Source: Rhizomys pruinosus (Eukaryota > Chordata > Mammalia > Rodentia > Spalacidae). From it: DNA of 64,000 bases. Under the pieces are notes generated by a model. It saw nothing but the letters and a program-made list of their open reading frames with translations. It was not told the DNA's origin and searched no databases. The stretch covers positions 26,332-90,331 of the forward strand of contig VZQC01006720.1 of the NCBI GenBank assembly GCA_009823505.1. The letters are read 5' to 3'. Position numbers and translations under genes: made by a program. Below, piece after piece: positions 45,958-57,999 of this stretch; the stretch's first letter is position 1; the number at the start of each line of letters is the position of its first letter.

Positions 45958-46215
45958 CTCTTTTTTTTTTTTTTTTGCTTATTCTTTTTTTAATGCTTTT
46001 ATTGATGTTTTGTGTATTTCAGACATCATTTCTCAGTTCAGTTTAGACTTATTCCCCTTTCCCTTCCCCCCACCCCACCCCAGTTCATCCACTCTGCCAT
46101 AACTATCCTACATCTTTCTCTGTCTTTTTTTATGTTTAGGAATTCACATTTTCCTCCTTTAATTTTATATTACTATAAAATATGAATACATACTTTCCAC
46201 TCATATAAAAGACCC
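45958..46215 (-). mobile_element. L1 3' end, antisense
   Basis: Poly(T), ATGCTTTTATTGATGTTTTG, C-rich tract at 46,058-46,080, TCTGCCATAACTATCC, TTTAATTTTATATTACT: an L1 3' UTR read backwards. Confidence 0.85.
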
Positions 46216-46384
46216 CAACAGAGCATCAGTGTCAGAGAAGAGAGGAGCTGCTGCCTGGAAAGAGATATGAGGGAGAAGTAAAGACAAGAGTTTTCAGACA
46301 CACAAGCCCTATGCCAGGGGCCAAGGAAAGCCAAAACAGAGGAATTTTTTTTAATACCCAAATCAAAACATTGAATACCTTGAG

Positions 46385-46440
46385 AGACTCTTTTGAGAAA
46401 GGGTTTTGCTATGTAAACCAGGCTAGCTTTGAAATCACTA
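46385..46440 (-). mobile_element. B1 SINE fragment
   Basis: GAGACTCTTTTGAGAAAGGG and ATGTAAACCAGGCTAGCTTT only; truncated. Confidence 0.55.
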
Positions 46441-47035
46441 TTTAGCTCAACCAATCTTGACTCCCACCTTCCTGAGGGTGTTCAAGTTCCCCTTATTCCT
46501 GGTATTGAAGGCTCAAACAATAATGTCCATATAAGCATCTTTGTCAATGAAAGAGCAAAGAAATTTGAAGCCCACAGATGTCACTTTCATACTTCTTTTG
46601 TGTTACATTATTTATGTTCTTAAAATATGGTAAAACAAATCACTCTAGGATTTCTACTCAAGTTAAAAAATAGTGTTTATTGTTTTGGCCCAAAATTTAA
46701 ATCAAATTGCATTGCTTATTATATATATATATTTTTAAATAAAACTATATCTGGTAGGGAATGTTATATGAAATTACCAGTTGTAGTGTAATCTTATTGA
46801 AAGTTTAAAGAATGTATTCATGAGTTCACATGGAACACAGGTAATGTGCACCAACAGAATATGTGTCCTAAGGAAAGGATTTACTTTGGTATCACTTTGT
46901 AAATTATATGTGAATCTATTTATTTAATAAATATATTTCTATTTATTTATTCAATGTTTATTTATATCTTTAAAAACTGTAAATGATTCTATATAAATTT
47001 TAAATGACACTACATGATTTTATTAAAAAATTAAT
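46441..47035. other. AT-rich spacer
   Basis: No gene or recognised repeat. Confidence 0.4.
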
Positions 47036-47192
47036 ATGCTGGCCATGGTGGCAAGTGCATTTAATCCTAGCACTCAGGAGGCAGAGGCAGGAGGAGCTTT
47101 GTGAGTTCAAGGCCAGCCTGGTCTACAGAGTGAGTTCCAGGACAGCTGTGGTTACGGGTAGACCCTGTCTCAAAAAGACCAAAAAAAAAGTA
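47036..47192 (+). mobile_element. B1 SINE
   Basis: ATGCTGGCCATGGTGGCAAG head through CTGTCTCAAAAAGACC and A run. Confidence 0.92.
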
Positions 47193-47299
47193 ATATTGCA
47201 CAAGTCTCCTTACTAGCATAACTATGCTACAAACATGTGCCTATCATATTTTCTGGATACATACTGTATCTTCAGATGTAGTTTTCTGAATCTACATTA

Positions 47300-49640
47300 A
47301 GTTAAAAATGAGAATAAAAGAAAGCTATAAACCTATCTCTCTAATGAACATAGATGCAAAAATTCTCAACAAACTACTTGCAAGTCGCATACAGACCCAC
47401 ATCAAAAAGATCATCTATCATGATCAAGTTGGATTCATACCAGAGATGCAGGGGTGGTTCAACATATGTAAATCAATGAGTGTCATAGGACACATAGATG
47501 GACTGAGGGATGCCACACAGTCATCTCCATTGATGCAGAAAAGGCCTTTGACAAGATCCAGCATCCCTTCATGTTTGAAGTCCAGAGGGAATAAGACTGA
47601 AGGGAACATTCCTCAACATGATCAAGGCCATGTATAGCAAACCCACTGACAACATCATCCTAAATGGAGAAAAATTGGAACCATTTCCCCAAGGCTGCCC
47701 CCTGTTGCTGCTCCTCTTCAACGTGGTGCTTGAGGCACTTGCTGGGGCTATGGGACAGGAGAAAGAAATTGAGGGAGTATTGGTCAGAGGGGAGGAAGTT
47801 AAGCTATCCCTTTTTGCAGATGGTGTGATGGTTTACCTAGGGGATGCTAGAAACTCCACCAGAAAACTTCTAGAAATGATTTAGTTTTAGTAAAGTTTTG
47901 GGCTACAAAATTAACCTAGAAAAATCAGTAGCCTTTCTTTACACCAACAATAAACAAGTGGAGAGGGAATATAGGAAGACCTTCCCACTCACAATAGCCT
48001 CAAAAATAATAAGATACCTTGGAACAAACTTAGACAAAGATACCAAGACCTCTACAACAAAAAATTTTAAACCCCTGAAGAAGGAGATTGAAAATGACAC
48101 CAAAAGATGGAAAGACCTCCCATGTTCATGGATTGGGAAAATTAATATAGTAAAAATGTCCATTTTAGGAGGAAAGACAGCATCTTCAGCAAATGGTGCT
48201 GACAAAATGGGATCACCATGTGTAGATGAATAAAATTAAACCCCTACCTCTCACCCTGCACAAAAATCAACTCCAAATGCATCAAAGATCTCAATTTGAA
48301 ACCCAAACCCTAAATGTTTTAGATGAAAAAGTAGGCAGCAACTTACAAGACATAGGTATAGGAAGAGACTTTCTAAATCAGACAGCAGCTGCACAGGAAA
48401 TAAGGTCAACAATTGGCAAGTGGGACCTTATTAAACTCAAAAGGTTTTGTATAGCCAAAGAAATAATAAGGGAAGTGAAAAGAAAAGAAAACCTACAGAG
48501 TGGGAGGAAACCTTCACTGCTAATTCATCTGACAGAGCATTAACTTCCAGAATATATAAACTACTCAAAAAACAAAGGAGTAAGAAAACAAATGACTCAC
48601 TCAAAAGATGGAGTAAAGAGCTGAGCAGAGAATTCACAAGCAAGGAAATAGAGATGGCTGAGAAACATCTTAAAAAGTGTTCAACATCGCTAATAATTAA
48701 GGAAATGCAATTACAACCACTTTAAGATATCATTTCACCCCAATAAGGTTGGTTAGGATCAAGAAAACAAACTATACCAAATGCTTGAGAGGATGTGGGG
48801 AAGAGGGAACACTCATCCACTGCTGGTAGGAATGCAAACTTGTACAACCACTATGGAAAGCAGTACGGAGAACCCTTAAAAGACTCAAAATGAGCCTACC
48901 ACCTGACCCAGCCATACCACTTCTGGGTATATATCTATCAGACTCTTCCTACAGCAGAGATACATGTACAGCCATGTTTATTGCAGCTCTCTTCACAATA
49001 CTGAAGAGCTGGAACCAACCCAGATGCCCCTCAACTAATGAGTGGATACAGAAAACGTGGTACATCTACACAATGGAGTACTATGCAGTGGTGAAGAAAG
49101 ATGACATTGGGCCTGGAGAGATGGCCTAGTGGTTAAGAGCACTGACTGCTCTTGCAGAGGACCCAGGTTCAATCCCTAGCACCTACATGGCAGCTGAGAA
49201 CCAGTTCCAGGGGAATCTGATGCCCTCTTCTGACCTCCACGGCATTGCAAGACATGGGTGCACAAACCTACATGCAGACAGTACATTCATACACATAAAA
49301 AATAAATTTAAAAAAAGAAAGATGACATCATGAAATTTGCAGGTAAATAGATGGAGCTAGAAGATTTTATGCTAAGTGAAGTAACACAGTTACTTCACAG
49401 TAACCCAGAAAAACAAAAGATGAATGGTATCCCTCATCTGTGGTTGCTAGTACCAAGTACCTAGTTGTAAGACAAACTGAGCAATGTTAATGTTATATTC
49501 CTCATGATCTAAAGACATCTGTGCTCTTGCATTGTGAATCCCTAAACAGGTTCTAGAAATGACCTAACATTTATTTTCAGACCTTGAGTTTTAGAGTGAT
49601 ATGGGATTAAAATGGAAAGATGTGAATCAAGAAATATGAT
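47300..49640 (+). mobile_element. L1 ORF2 reverse-transcriptase to 3' end, inactivated
   Basis: 5'-truncated L1. Frames read as ORF2 RT segments ([31 protein letters not shown]), then FADG at about 47,812 where the catalytic FADD motif is expected, so the second aspartate is lost. Several frameshifts separate the pieces. Near 48,160 about 335 bases present in the L1 at 52.3 kb are missing. The C-terminal region continues to about 49,440 and 3' UTR follows. A B2 is nested at 49,108. Confidence 0.88.
49108..49314 (+). mobile_element. B2 SINE inside L1
   Basis: Sense B2 with a short deletion before CCAGTTCCAGGGG, so the internal duplication is absent. Perfect target duplication AAGAAAGATGACAT at 49,094-49,107 and 49,315-49,328. 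Confidence 0.95.
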
Positions 49641-49644
49641 ATGG

Positions 49645-50265
49645 AAATAACATAGTTTGTTTCCAAAGGATACAATGTTAATATAGGTGCAATGTAACAG
49701 GCTAGTGCAACTTAGCCTTTCTGGGTGCTTAACAACCATCCCTGAAGTCCCTACAAATTTGGCCAAGGGAACTGGGGGACAATTTTGTTCCTTGCCCTCA
49801 GAGGTCAACCAAGTCTTAGGAGATTATACATGGGGGCATCTCTTGAAAAGTCCTGAAGAGGTGGGTCACCATTCTTCCTGTTCAGAGAGGTGTTGGAGAG
49901 CCACTAAGGGGACCTCAGCCAGTGTCCACTCTATAAAGAGGAAAGTCTGCTCATCCCTCAGAAAAGGAAGCCTGGCCTATCAAGACCTGATTTTTGTCTT
50001 CATGTGGATAGAACTGGTGGATGAGGAGCTGAAAGAAGCAAGGGGCTCCCACCCTCCCTCCTCAAAAAAAAAAAAAAAAAAAACCGAGAGACCCCTGAGG
50101 ACCAGATCCTCAACTGGCCTCAACAAAACAAAACCTTGGTTAATCTGGGCTAGCTGTATGGCCTTAAGCATCCAAAAGGAAAGTACAACCAGAAATAAAT
50201 AATCAGTAAGACCAGAGAAACTGTAATGCATACACAAAACTTGAGATCTTAGTAAAAAGACAAAA
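49645..50265. other. Unassigned, with a chance 171-codon ORF
   Basis: Plus-strand frame 49,687-50,202 is open but ends in a poly-lysine run from an A tract and shows no recognised domain. Likely part of an unidentified retroelement, as sequence just downstream recurs elsewhere. Confidence 0.35.
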
Positions 50266-50267
50266 AG

Positions 50268-50440
50268 AGCCGGGCATGGTGGCGCACGCCTTTAATCCTA
50301 GCACTTAAGAGGCAGAGGCAGGTGGATCTTTGTGAGTTCAAGGCCAGCCTGGTCTACAATGTGACTTCCAGGACAGCAGGGCTACAGGGAGACCCTGTCT
50401 CAAAAAGACCCCCCCCCAAAAAAAAAGAAAAAAAGAAAAA
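50268..50440 (+). mobile_element. B1 SINE, full length
   Basis: GAGCCGGGCATGGTGGCGCA head, complete body, CTGTCTCAAAAAGACC, then a C and A-rich tail. Among the least diverged B1 copies here. Confidence 0.95.
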
Positions 50441-50589
50441 AAAGAGACCACTATTGTTTGGCCTGTCTTCAATTCTTATAGACAGGTGCATAAGCTCTGT
50501 GGATGCCACTACTTTGGGCACTCCTCAAAGACATAAGATACAATTGTTGTTGTTTTTTTGTTTTTGTTTTTTTTTTTTACTTTTTAGCC

Positions 50590-50770
50590 CTCCAATATGG
50601 ACTGAGGACTGCTGAGATACCCAGCTTGTGAACTAAGCAGCTAATGGAAATTCAGCCTCCTCAGAATATGTACTGCCATTGTTGGATTACCTTGGCAATA
50701 TCATGGAGGCCAATGCAGGGGGATCAAGACAGGACGTGTGCTTACTGGACTTCATTTGGGGGTACAATAT
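50590..50770 (+). repeat. Interspersed repeat (family 3), copy 1
   Basis: Matches the reverse complement of 57,735-57,960 (GGACTGCTGAGATACCCAGC, TTGCCATTGTTGGACTACC-type core, GGGGGATCAAGACAGGACGT, with variants). Might be part of an L1 5' UTR or a retrovirus-like element; not identified. Confidence 0.6.
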
Positions 50771-50779
50771 TTAAAGCAG

Positions 50780-51680
50780 AAGTATGTCAGTAAGGGTTTC
50801 CTTCTGCATACGGTTTTTTTTTTTTTGTAGTGTAATGTCTTAATCATAGTCTACCATCAAATATTTTAGGAGTACATTTAATATTTAGGTAGTATATTAG
50901 CAGCATGCAATAATTACATCATAAGTTCTCAAGCAGAGGCAGTCTATTGCAAGGATCTTCTTTGCTGCCAATATCATGGGGTGTTTAAAGTTAGAAAACT
51001 GATGGGCTGGAGAGATGGCCTAGCGGTTAAGAGCACCGACTGCTCTTGCAGAGGACCCGGGTTTGATCCCCAGCACCCACATGGAACCTGAGAACAGTCC
51101 ATAACTCCAATTCCAGGAGAATTCCAGGTCCAGGGGAATTTGATGCCCTCTTCTGACCTCCGCGGCATTGCACATCACAGGTGCACAAACCTACATGCAG
51201 ACAGTACATTCATACACATAAAATAAATAAAATTTAGAAAACTGAATAGCAACACTAAAATACTGTAGAAATGCACTTTGCTCAGTAATACTTGAGTTGT
51301 TGCAATATTAGATTATCCATTTGGTTGCTACAGAAAATCCTTAACTGTAATTGATGGTTGTTGTCGTAATACTATATTGCCTGTATTTCTACCTCTAGTA
51401 ATGGACTTTAGGTGCTAGATTTCAACATCCTTGAGCCTGGGCAAGTGCACAAGCCTTTTTAAAAAGAAACATGATTTACTTGCACAAAACTGATCAGATT
51501 TGAGAGACTGTTAATGCCCTTGAAGTCTTTTTTGTGAGTGTGAAACAAATGGTGAGAATTTGAATTGTTCCCTTATTATAGTATTGAAAATAAGTCTACT
51601 TAATTTATCAAATCATGTTCATGCCCTGATTGTATATACTTGTATCTATCAATAAACATTGTGATACTTGAAAAAAAAAA
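50780..51680 (+). pseudogene. Probable processed retrocopy of an mRNA 3' UTR
   Basis: Ends in AATAAA (51,651), then 14 bases, then a run of ten A (51,671-51,680), the mark of a reverse-transcribed mRNA. No coding part is visible, so it would be 5'-truncated within the 3' UTR. Split by the B2 at 51,003-51,233. The source gene is not identified and the 5' end is uncertain. Confidence 0.5.
51003..51233 (+). mobile_element. Young B2 SINE
   Basis: Sense B2 with internal duplication (TCCAATTCCAGG, TTCCAGGTCCAGGGG). Target duplication TTAGAAAACTGA at 50,991 and 51,234. Confidence 0.95.
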
Positions 51681-51960
51681 GGAGTGTGATGGTTCTAAGA
51701 TGGACAGAGGATCTCTCTGTTCCTCACAATTCTAAATAACAAAAACATGATTCAAATATTGTGATTAAGTCTGTCTCTACCAAAATTGTTGCATATTCAC
51801 ATAGATGCATTAAAATACCTGAGCCTAAACTCTGGTGTTTAAACTTACTATTTCTTCCTCATGTCATGCCTCTACCACTGTTACCAGTTAATGGTCTTTC
51901 TAGAATTCATTACTTCATTGCTTTTCCAAGATTCTAGCCTTGATGGGATTTTTATCTTTT

Positions 51961-52200
51961 TTTTTATTTTATTTATTTCTATATGTGTATCAATGTACTG
52001 TCTGCATGCAGGTCTGTGTACCCATTTCGTGCAATGCCGCGGAGGTCAGAAGAGGGTCTCAGATTCCCCTGGAGTTGGAGTTCTCCTGGAATTGGAGTTT
52101 CAGACGGCTCTCGGCCGCCATGTGGGTGCTGGGGATCGAATCTGGGTCCTCTGTAAGAGCGGTCGGTGCTCTTAACTGCTAGGCCATTTCTCCAGCCCCC
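51961..52200 (-). mobile_element. Young B2 SINE
   Basis: Antisense B2 with internal duplication. Target duplication GGATTTTTATCTTT at 51,946 and 52,201. Confidence 0.95.
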
Positions 52201-52324
52201 GGATTTTTATCTTTAAAATATTGATGCTATTTAAGAAAATACAAAACTTTGTTTTCTGTCTATGCACAATACTATTTGTGAAAAAATTACTCAGTAAAAA
52301 AAAACAAATGAAAAAAATAGATTG

Positions 52325-54340
52325 TCAAATGCAAAAAAATGTCCATTTTGCCCAAATTGATATACAGATTCAACACAATCCCAATCAAAATCCCTATGAG
52401 TTTCTTCACAGACTTGGGAAAAAAATCCTTAAATTCATATGAAAAAACAAAAGACCCTGAATAACTAAAGCAACCCTGAGTGAAAAATGCAATATAGGGC
52501 AGATTGCCTTACCAGACTTCAAACTATATTACAGGGCCATAGTCATAAAGACAGCCTGGTACTGGAACAAAAGACCTGTTGAGCAATGGAACAAAATTGA
52601 GGATCCAAACTTGAGCTCATACAATTTCAGCCACCTCATATTTGACCAAGTGGCAAAAAAACCTCAGTGGAGGAAGGATAGCATCTTCAGCAAATGGTGC
52701 TGGCAAAATTGGATCACCATCTGTAGAAGAACAAAATTAAACCCCTACCTCTCACCCTGTACAAAAATCAACTCCAAGTGGATCAAAGATCTCAACATGA
52801 AGCCTGAAACCCTGAAGGTGATAGAAGAAAAAGTTGTCCACAATCTACAAGACATAGGTGTAGGAAAAGACTTTCTAAATCAGACAGCAGCAGCACAGGA
52901 AGTAAGGTCAACAGTCGACAAATGGGACCTCATAAAACTCAAAAGCTTCTGTACAGTGAAAGAAATAATCAAGGAGGTGAAGAGAAAACCCACAGAGTGG
53001 GAGGAAATCTTTACCAGTGACACATCTGACAGAGCATTAATGTCAAGAATATATAAACAACTCAAAAAATGAAGTAAGAAGGCAAATGACCACTCAAAAG
53101 ATGGAGTAAAGAGCTGAACAGAGTCTTCACAAGTGAGGAATTAAAGATGGCTGAGAAACATCTGAAAAAGTGTTCATCGGACTGGAGAGATGGCCTAGCG
53201 GTTAAGAGCGCCGACTGCTCTTACAGAGGACCCGGGTTCGATCCCCAGCACCCTCATGACGGCCGAAAACCGTCTGAAACTCCAATTCCAGGAGAACTCC
53301 AGTTCCAGAGGAATCCGACACCCTCTTCTGACCTCCACGGCATTGCATGACACAGGTGCACAAACCTACATGCAGACAATACATACACATACAAAAATAA
53401 ATAAAATTTTAAAAAGTGTTCATCATCATTAATAATTAAGGAAACGCAAATTAAAACCACTCTCAGATATCATCTCACTCCAGTACGACTAGCTAAGATC
53501 AAGAAAACAAAAGACAACAGATTCTGGAGGGACTGTGGGGAAAGGGGAACACTCATCGACTGCTGTTCGGAATGTAAACTTGTACAGCCACTATGGAAAG
53601 CAGTGTGGAGAATCTTAAAAGACTCGGAATGAGCCTACCACATGACCCAGTCATACCACTCCTGGGTATATACCCCAAAGACTCATCCTACTGCAGAGAT
53701 ATATGCACATCCATGTTTATTGCAGCTCTCTTCACAATAGCAAAGAGCTGGAACCAACCCAAATGCCCCTCAACAGATGAGTGGATGACAAAAATGTGAT
53801 ACATGTACACAATGGAGTACTATTCAGCAATAAAGACAGATGGCATTATGAACTTTGCAGGTAAATGGATGGAGCTCAAAGCCATTATGTTGAGTGAAGT
53901 AACACAGTCCCAGAAAGACAAACGGAGAATGGTTTCCCTCATTTGTGGTTGCTAACACAAAATCCCCCAGACGAAAGGCAAGCTGAATGACATCATGGTT
54001 CTATTTCTGTTTATCTGAAAGCAACTATGTTGTTATAATGTGAGTCTCTCAACAGGCTCTAGAATCCACCCACCAATTATTTTCAGACTCTGTAATTACT
54101 GTATATGGGTGGATAGTTATGTATCCATATTTTAGAGTAATATAAAATTAATGGAGGAAAATGTGAATTCCTAAACATAAAAAAGACTGAGAGAAAGATG
54201 CAGGACAGTTATGGCAGAATGCATGATCTGAGATGGGGTGGGGTGGGGTTGGGGGAAGGGAAAGGGAAATATGCCTGAACTGAATTAAAAAATGGTCTAT
54301 GAAATACACAAAACATCAATAAAAAATAAATTTAAAAAAT
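52325..54340 (+). mobile_element. L1 ORF2 C-terminal half and 3' UTR
   Basis: 5'-truncated L1: GTCCATTTTGCCCAAATTG start, frame 52,611-53,072 open for 153 codons of the ORF2 C-terminal region, ORF2 end about 53,990, and 3' UTR with the G-rich tract at 54,233-54,270 and A-rich tail. A B2 is nested at 53,179. Best preserved L1 in the window, but not coding-competent. Confidence 0.9.
53179..53410 (+). mobile_element. Young B2 SINE inside L1
   Basis: Sense B2 with A box TGGCCTAGCGG, B box GGTTCGATCCC and internal duplication. Perfect target duplication AAAAAGTGTTCATC at 53,165-53,178 and 53,411-53,424. Confidence 0.97.
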
Positions 54341-54344
54341 GAGT

Positions 54345-55695
54345 TCATATGATTAGCTGTATCACTGTATTCTAATCTCATTGCTTCTCTGTAACTTCTC
54401 TCTCCAGAAGTAAAAATTTTGTCTCTAGAGTTCACCATCCACTTAATCATTCAGTTTATGTACGCACAGATAGAATCATCAAAGTTTTAGGCTATACAAT
54501 GAGAAAATATTTTTCCCTATGGAGATAATTTCTTTTGAATTCAGTTTTCTTTAACTCCTAATATACAAAAATGAGCAACTTTCAACACCTCAACACCAGT
54601 CTCTTCTTCAGAATATTTCCTGCATTCAAAACACAGACTTTTCATACCATCTTGAATTTTATCATCATATGACCCCTTGAATGACTTTTGAACATTCACA
54701 ATAATTAAAGTCTATTCTTTGTCTTATGATGCCCAGTGTGTTTTAATCATTGTGTAGTACCATTATTTCATCACTGTGGTATAACTCTCCTTTACCTTAA
54801 ATTATTTTATTGTTTATTTCACAGCTCCATTACATGTATGTAAGGTACTTTGATTCCATTGTTCTCTCTTCTGCCATTCTTTTATTGCCTTCAATCTCCC
54901 ACTGAACCTCTTCTTCTTACTAACGAGCCTCATTCATATTTTCATTTCATTTTCATTGGTTTGTTTGATTGTGGACCACCACCTTTAAGTATGGTAGCGG
55001 GCATGAGCATGTGTGGAAGACCCAATTTACTTTAACAAGAGCTACTTACAGGTGGTTAACACCAAGGAACAGAAAATCCCATTCCCTGGCAACTATTAAC
55101 TTACTTTAGCTTTGCAGGGAATTTGATGAGCCCAGCCTTGTGTAGGAAGCCACTGCTGCTGTGAGTTCATGGGTATAATAGCTATACTGTATCCTAAAGA
55201 CATGCCATTCCTTCCATCCTTTGTCTCTATACTCTTTCTGCCCTCTCTTCTACAATGTTTCATAACTTTAAAGGGAGTGTTATAGATATCTCATTTAGGG
55301 CTCACCACTAGAAGATCACTCATTCTCAATACTTTTCCCAATTAAGGGTCTCCACATTTACCATCATCCACTTAAAATGGAATCTGCTTTGTACAAAGCA
55401 GAGAGGAGTGGTAATACATGGATATGAACATAATATTCATAAGAGAGTTTGACCTCATGTCAACAGAACTAAACAATAGTAATAGAACCCTGTCCTTCCC
55501 ACCAGGTCCTATGACTTCTCTAAGAATGGGCCTTTGGCCAGATATAGGGCATCAGGCATGAATTCCACCAGTGGAGTGAACCTAAAATCCAGGCAGTAAT
55601 TAGCTGTTTAATAACAGTCATATAATTATTGGACCAATCAGCACATCTTGCTTGGCAGGTTGGTCTTATGTCTCACAGGGATTATAGCTGGGTTC
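54345..55695. other. Unassigned spacer
   Basis: No gene, RNA or recognised repeat. Only short chance ORFs. Confidence 0.4.
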
Positions 55696-55699
55696 AGTA

Positions 55700-56215
55700 G
55701 TTTCTTTTACATTGTAATAATAAAATGCCATGACTATGGCAACTTGTAGAATCAAGTTGGGGGATTACAGCTGCAAAATGATAAGGAAACATCCTGGAGG
55801 GAAAGCAAGGCAGGAAGTAGCAGACATGGTGGCAGGAGGCCAAACACTGAGAGCTTACTTTTTTTTTTGTCTTTTCAAGACAGGGTCTCCCTGTAGCCCC
55901 AGCTGTCCTGGAACTCACTCTGTAGACCAGGATGGCCTTGAACTCACAAAGATCCGCCTGCCTCTGCCTCCCAAGTGCTAGGATTAAAGGTGTGTGAGCT
56001 TACATTTTTTAAAGGCAAATAGGAAGCAGAGAAAAAAACTGGAATTGGGATCAAGACATTAACTCTTTCAAAGCTCACCTCTGATGGCCTACTTCCTCCA
56101 GCAAGGCTCCACCTCCTCAAGGTTCCATGACCTCCCACACAGCACACTGGCTGGAGACAAAGAGTTCACACATTTAAGCATGTGGGCACATTCCCATTCA
56201 AACCACTGCACTGGG
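55700..56215 (+). repeat. Mid-repetitive rodent element (family 1), copy 2
   Basis: Same repeat type as 21,190-21,600 (ATGCCATGACTATGGCAACT, CTTCCTCCAGCAAGGCTCCA, CATTCCCATTCAAACCACTG), split by a B1 at 55,860. Confidence 0.6.
55860..56000 (-). mobile_element. B1 SINE
   Basis: Antisense B1 (CTTTTCAAGACAGGGTCTCC through GGATTAAAGGTGTG), flanked by GAGCTTAC(T/A)TTTTTT at about 55,851 and 55,997. Confidence 0.93.
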
Positions 56216-56219
56216 TAAA

Positions 56220-56480
56220 ACTGTTAATGAGTTTTCTCCCCAAACAGCCTATATAGAACCTTCTAGCACCATAAAAGCAGACCAGCAGAAGAAGGAAGCT
56301 TCCTCTGTGTGCCCTGCAAGAAAAGTGTGTCATTTCTTCCACAGTGGGATCTTATCTTCTAGCTCTTCTGAGCAATCAAGGCCTTTATTATTTCAAGGGT
56401 TTTTGAGGCCTTCCTGATCAACAAGTCATAAGTAGATATCTCATATTTGGCACTAGGATATGTGTTTAATAGCCAATAAA
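56220..56480. repeat. Interspersed repeat (family 2), copy 2
   Basis: Weak match to 36,340-36,680; family unknown. Confidence 0.4.
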
Positions 56481-56574
56481 TTCTGGAAACTGCATTAACC
56501 ATTCATGCAGGATACTTACTTTCAAGCACATCTTAAAATTTATATTTATTAGTTTGATTACAAAAATAATAACA

Positions 56575-56950
56575 CCAAGTCTCCCTAGATGAAAGTCAAG
56601 GTGAACATTATTGTTATATTTCTGTTTATCTGAAAGCAACTATGTTGTTATAATGTAAATCTCCCAAGGGGCTCTAGAATCCACCCACCACTTATTTTCA
56701 AACTCTGTAATTACTGTATATGGGTAGAGAGTATGTATTCATATTTTAGAATTAATGGAGGGAAATGTAAACTTCTAAGCATAAAAAAAAAGACTGAGAG
56801 AAAGATATAGGACAGTTACTGCAGAATGCACCATCTGGGGTGGGGTGGGGGGAAGGGAAAGGGAATATGCCTAAACTGAACTGAAAAATGATGTCTGAAA
56901 TACATAAAACATCAATAAAAGCACAAAAAATCCAAAATAAAATAGAATTG
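56575..56950 (+). mobile_element. L1 3' UTR
   Basis: Matches 53,970-54,340: CTGAAAGCAACTATGTTGTT, ACTCTGTAATTACTGTATAT, the G-rich tract at 56,835-56,862, and ACATAAAACATCAATAAAA. Confidence 0.9.
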
Positions 56951-57399
56951 TAAATAATTTTTTTCATGCATTCTTAATTTTGGTTAACACTGCTTTCTGC
57001 CCCCTTTCCCCTCATGTATGTACCATGTTGGAGTTCTACATTATATCGCAACTGATTTTCCATTTAATTTTTGTTCTTTTACTGATAAAAATGGTTTACA
57101 TTAATCATTTACAAAGAATGAGATACTTATGTGGAATCACATATACAATCCAAGGTATTAAGACAATTTTAAATTGTGTAAATTCCAATTGATTTGTGTT
57201 CTCTGAAAACAATGTTTGCTTGCTTGCTTAGTATTCTTCCTATTTATTATAATGTGTGACTTCTCTACGAACCATTTTTCACGCACATTTAGGCTCATTT
57301 TGTTTGTATGAACAGTCAAAATAATAACATAAAATAATGAATTAATCCAACTTTTAAACAATTATTGAATTTTTGTATCTCATATACATCTTATTCATT

Positions 57400-57650
57400 T
57401 TTAAAGCCAATTTTAGTGAATCTTTGTGCATTTCATACAAAATTTCCAGCCCCTACCCCACCAGAGCTCATACATTCTGCCAAACATGTTTTTCATCTTT
57501 TTCTCAGTCTCTTTTAAAATTTTTCAATGCAGTTTACTGTTTTGAGCAGAAGCTCAACTTTTCAGTCTGTTCTTTGACCTAGTCTTTTTGTTATTGTTGT
57601 TCCTTCCAATCTGCATCACTCCAAAATGTGCATAAATGCATGCCACTTAT
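57400..57650 (-). mobile_element. L1 3' UTR fragment, antisense
   Basis: CCCCTACCCCACCAGAGCTC, TTCTGCCAAACATGTTTTTC, TTTTGAGCAGAAGCTC; same subfamily as 23,940-24,106. Confidence 0.75.
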
Positions 57651-57724
57651 ATCTTTTAGCACCTTCAGCTTATGATTTTTTTATTAGGCTGAAAGATACC
57701 ATGTTTGAAGGCTCCTCCTTAGCA

Positions 57725-57965
57725 TGCCCAGACAACCATCAGTCCTGCCCTTGTGCTCCACACTGGGCTTTTCCCTTCCCATGATCACCAAATGGGGTCC
57801 AGTAAGCACCACGTCCTATCTTGATCCCCCTGTACTGGTCTCCATGATACAGCCTGGGTAGTCCAACAATGGCAATCAATACTCTGAAGAGGCTGAAACC
57901 CCAGTTATAGCTCAGCCCACAAGCTGGATGTCTCAGCAGTCCCCATCTGGCACTGAAGGTTTGGA
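57725..57965 (-). repeat. Interspersed repeat (family 3), copy 2
   Basis: Reverse complement of 50,590-50,770. It sits just left of a long antisense L1. Confidence 0.6.
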
Positions 57966-57999
57966 GGATTCTTGGAGAGACATGAGTCTTCAGTCTATC

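Noticed and set aside
49687..50202. 171-codon plus-strand frame
   Set aside because: Ends in poly-lysine from an A tract and a chance continuation; no recognisable domain or codon bias.
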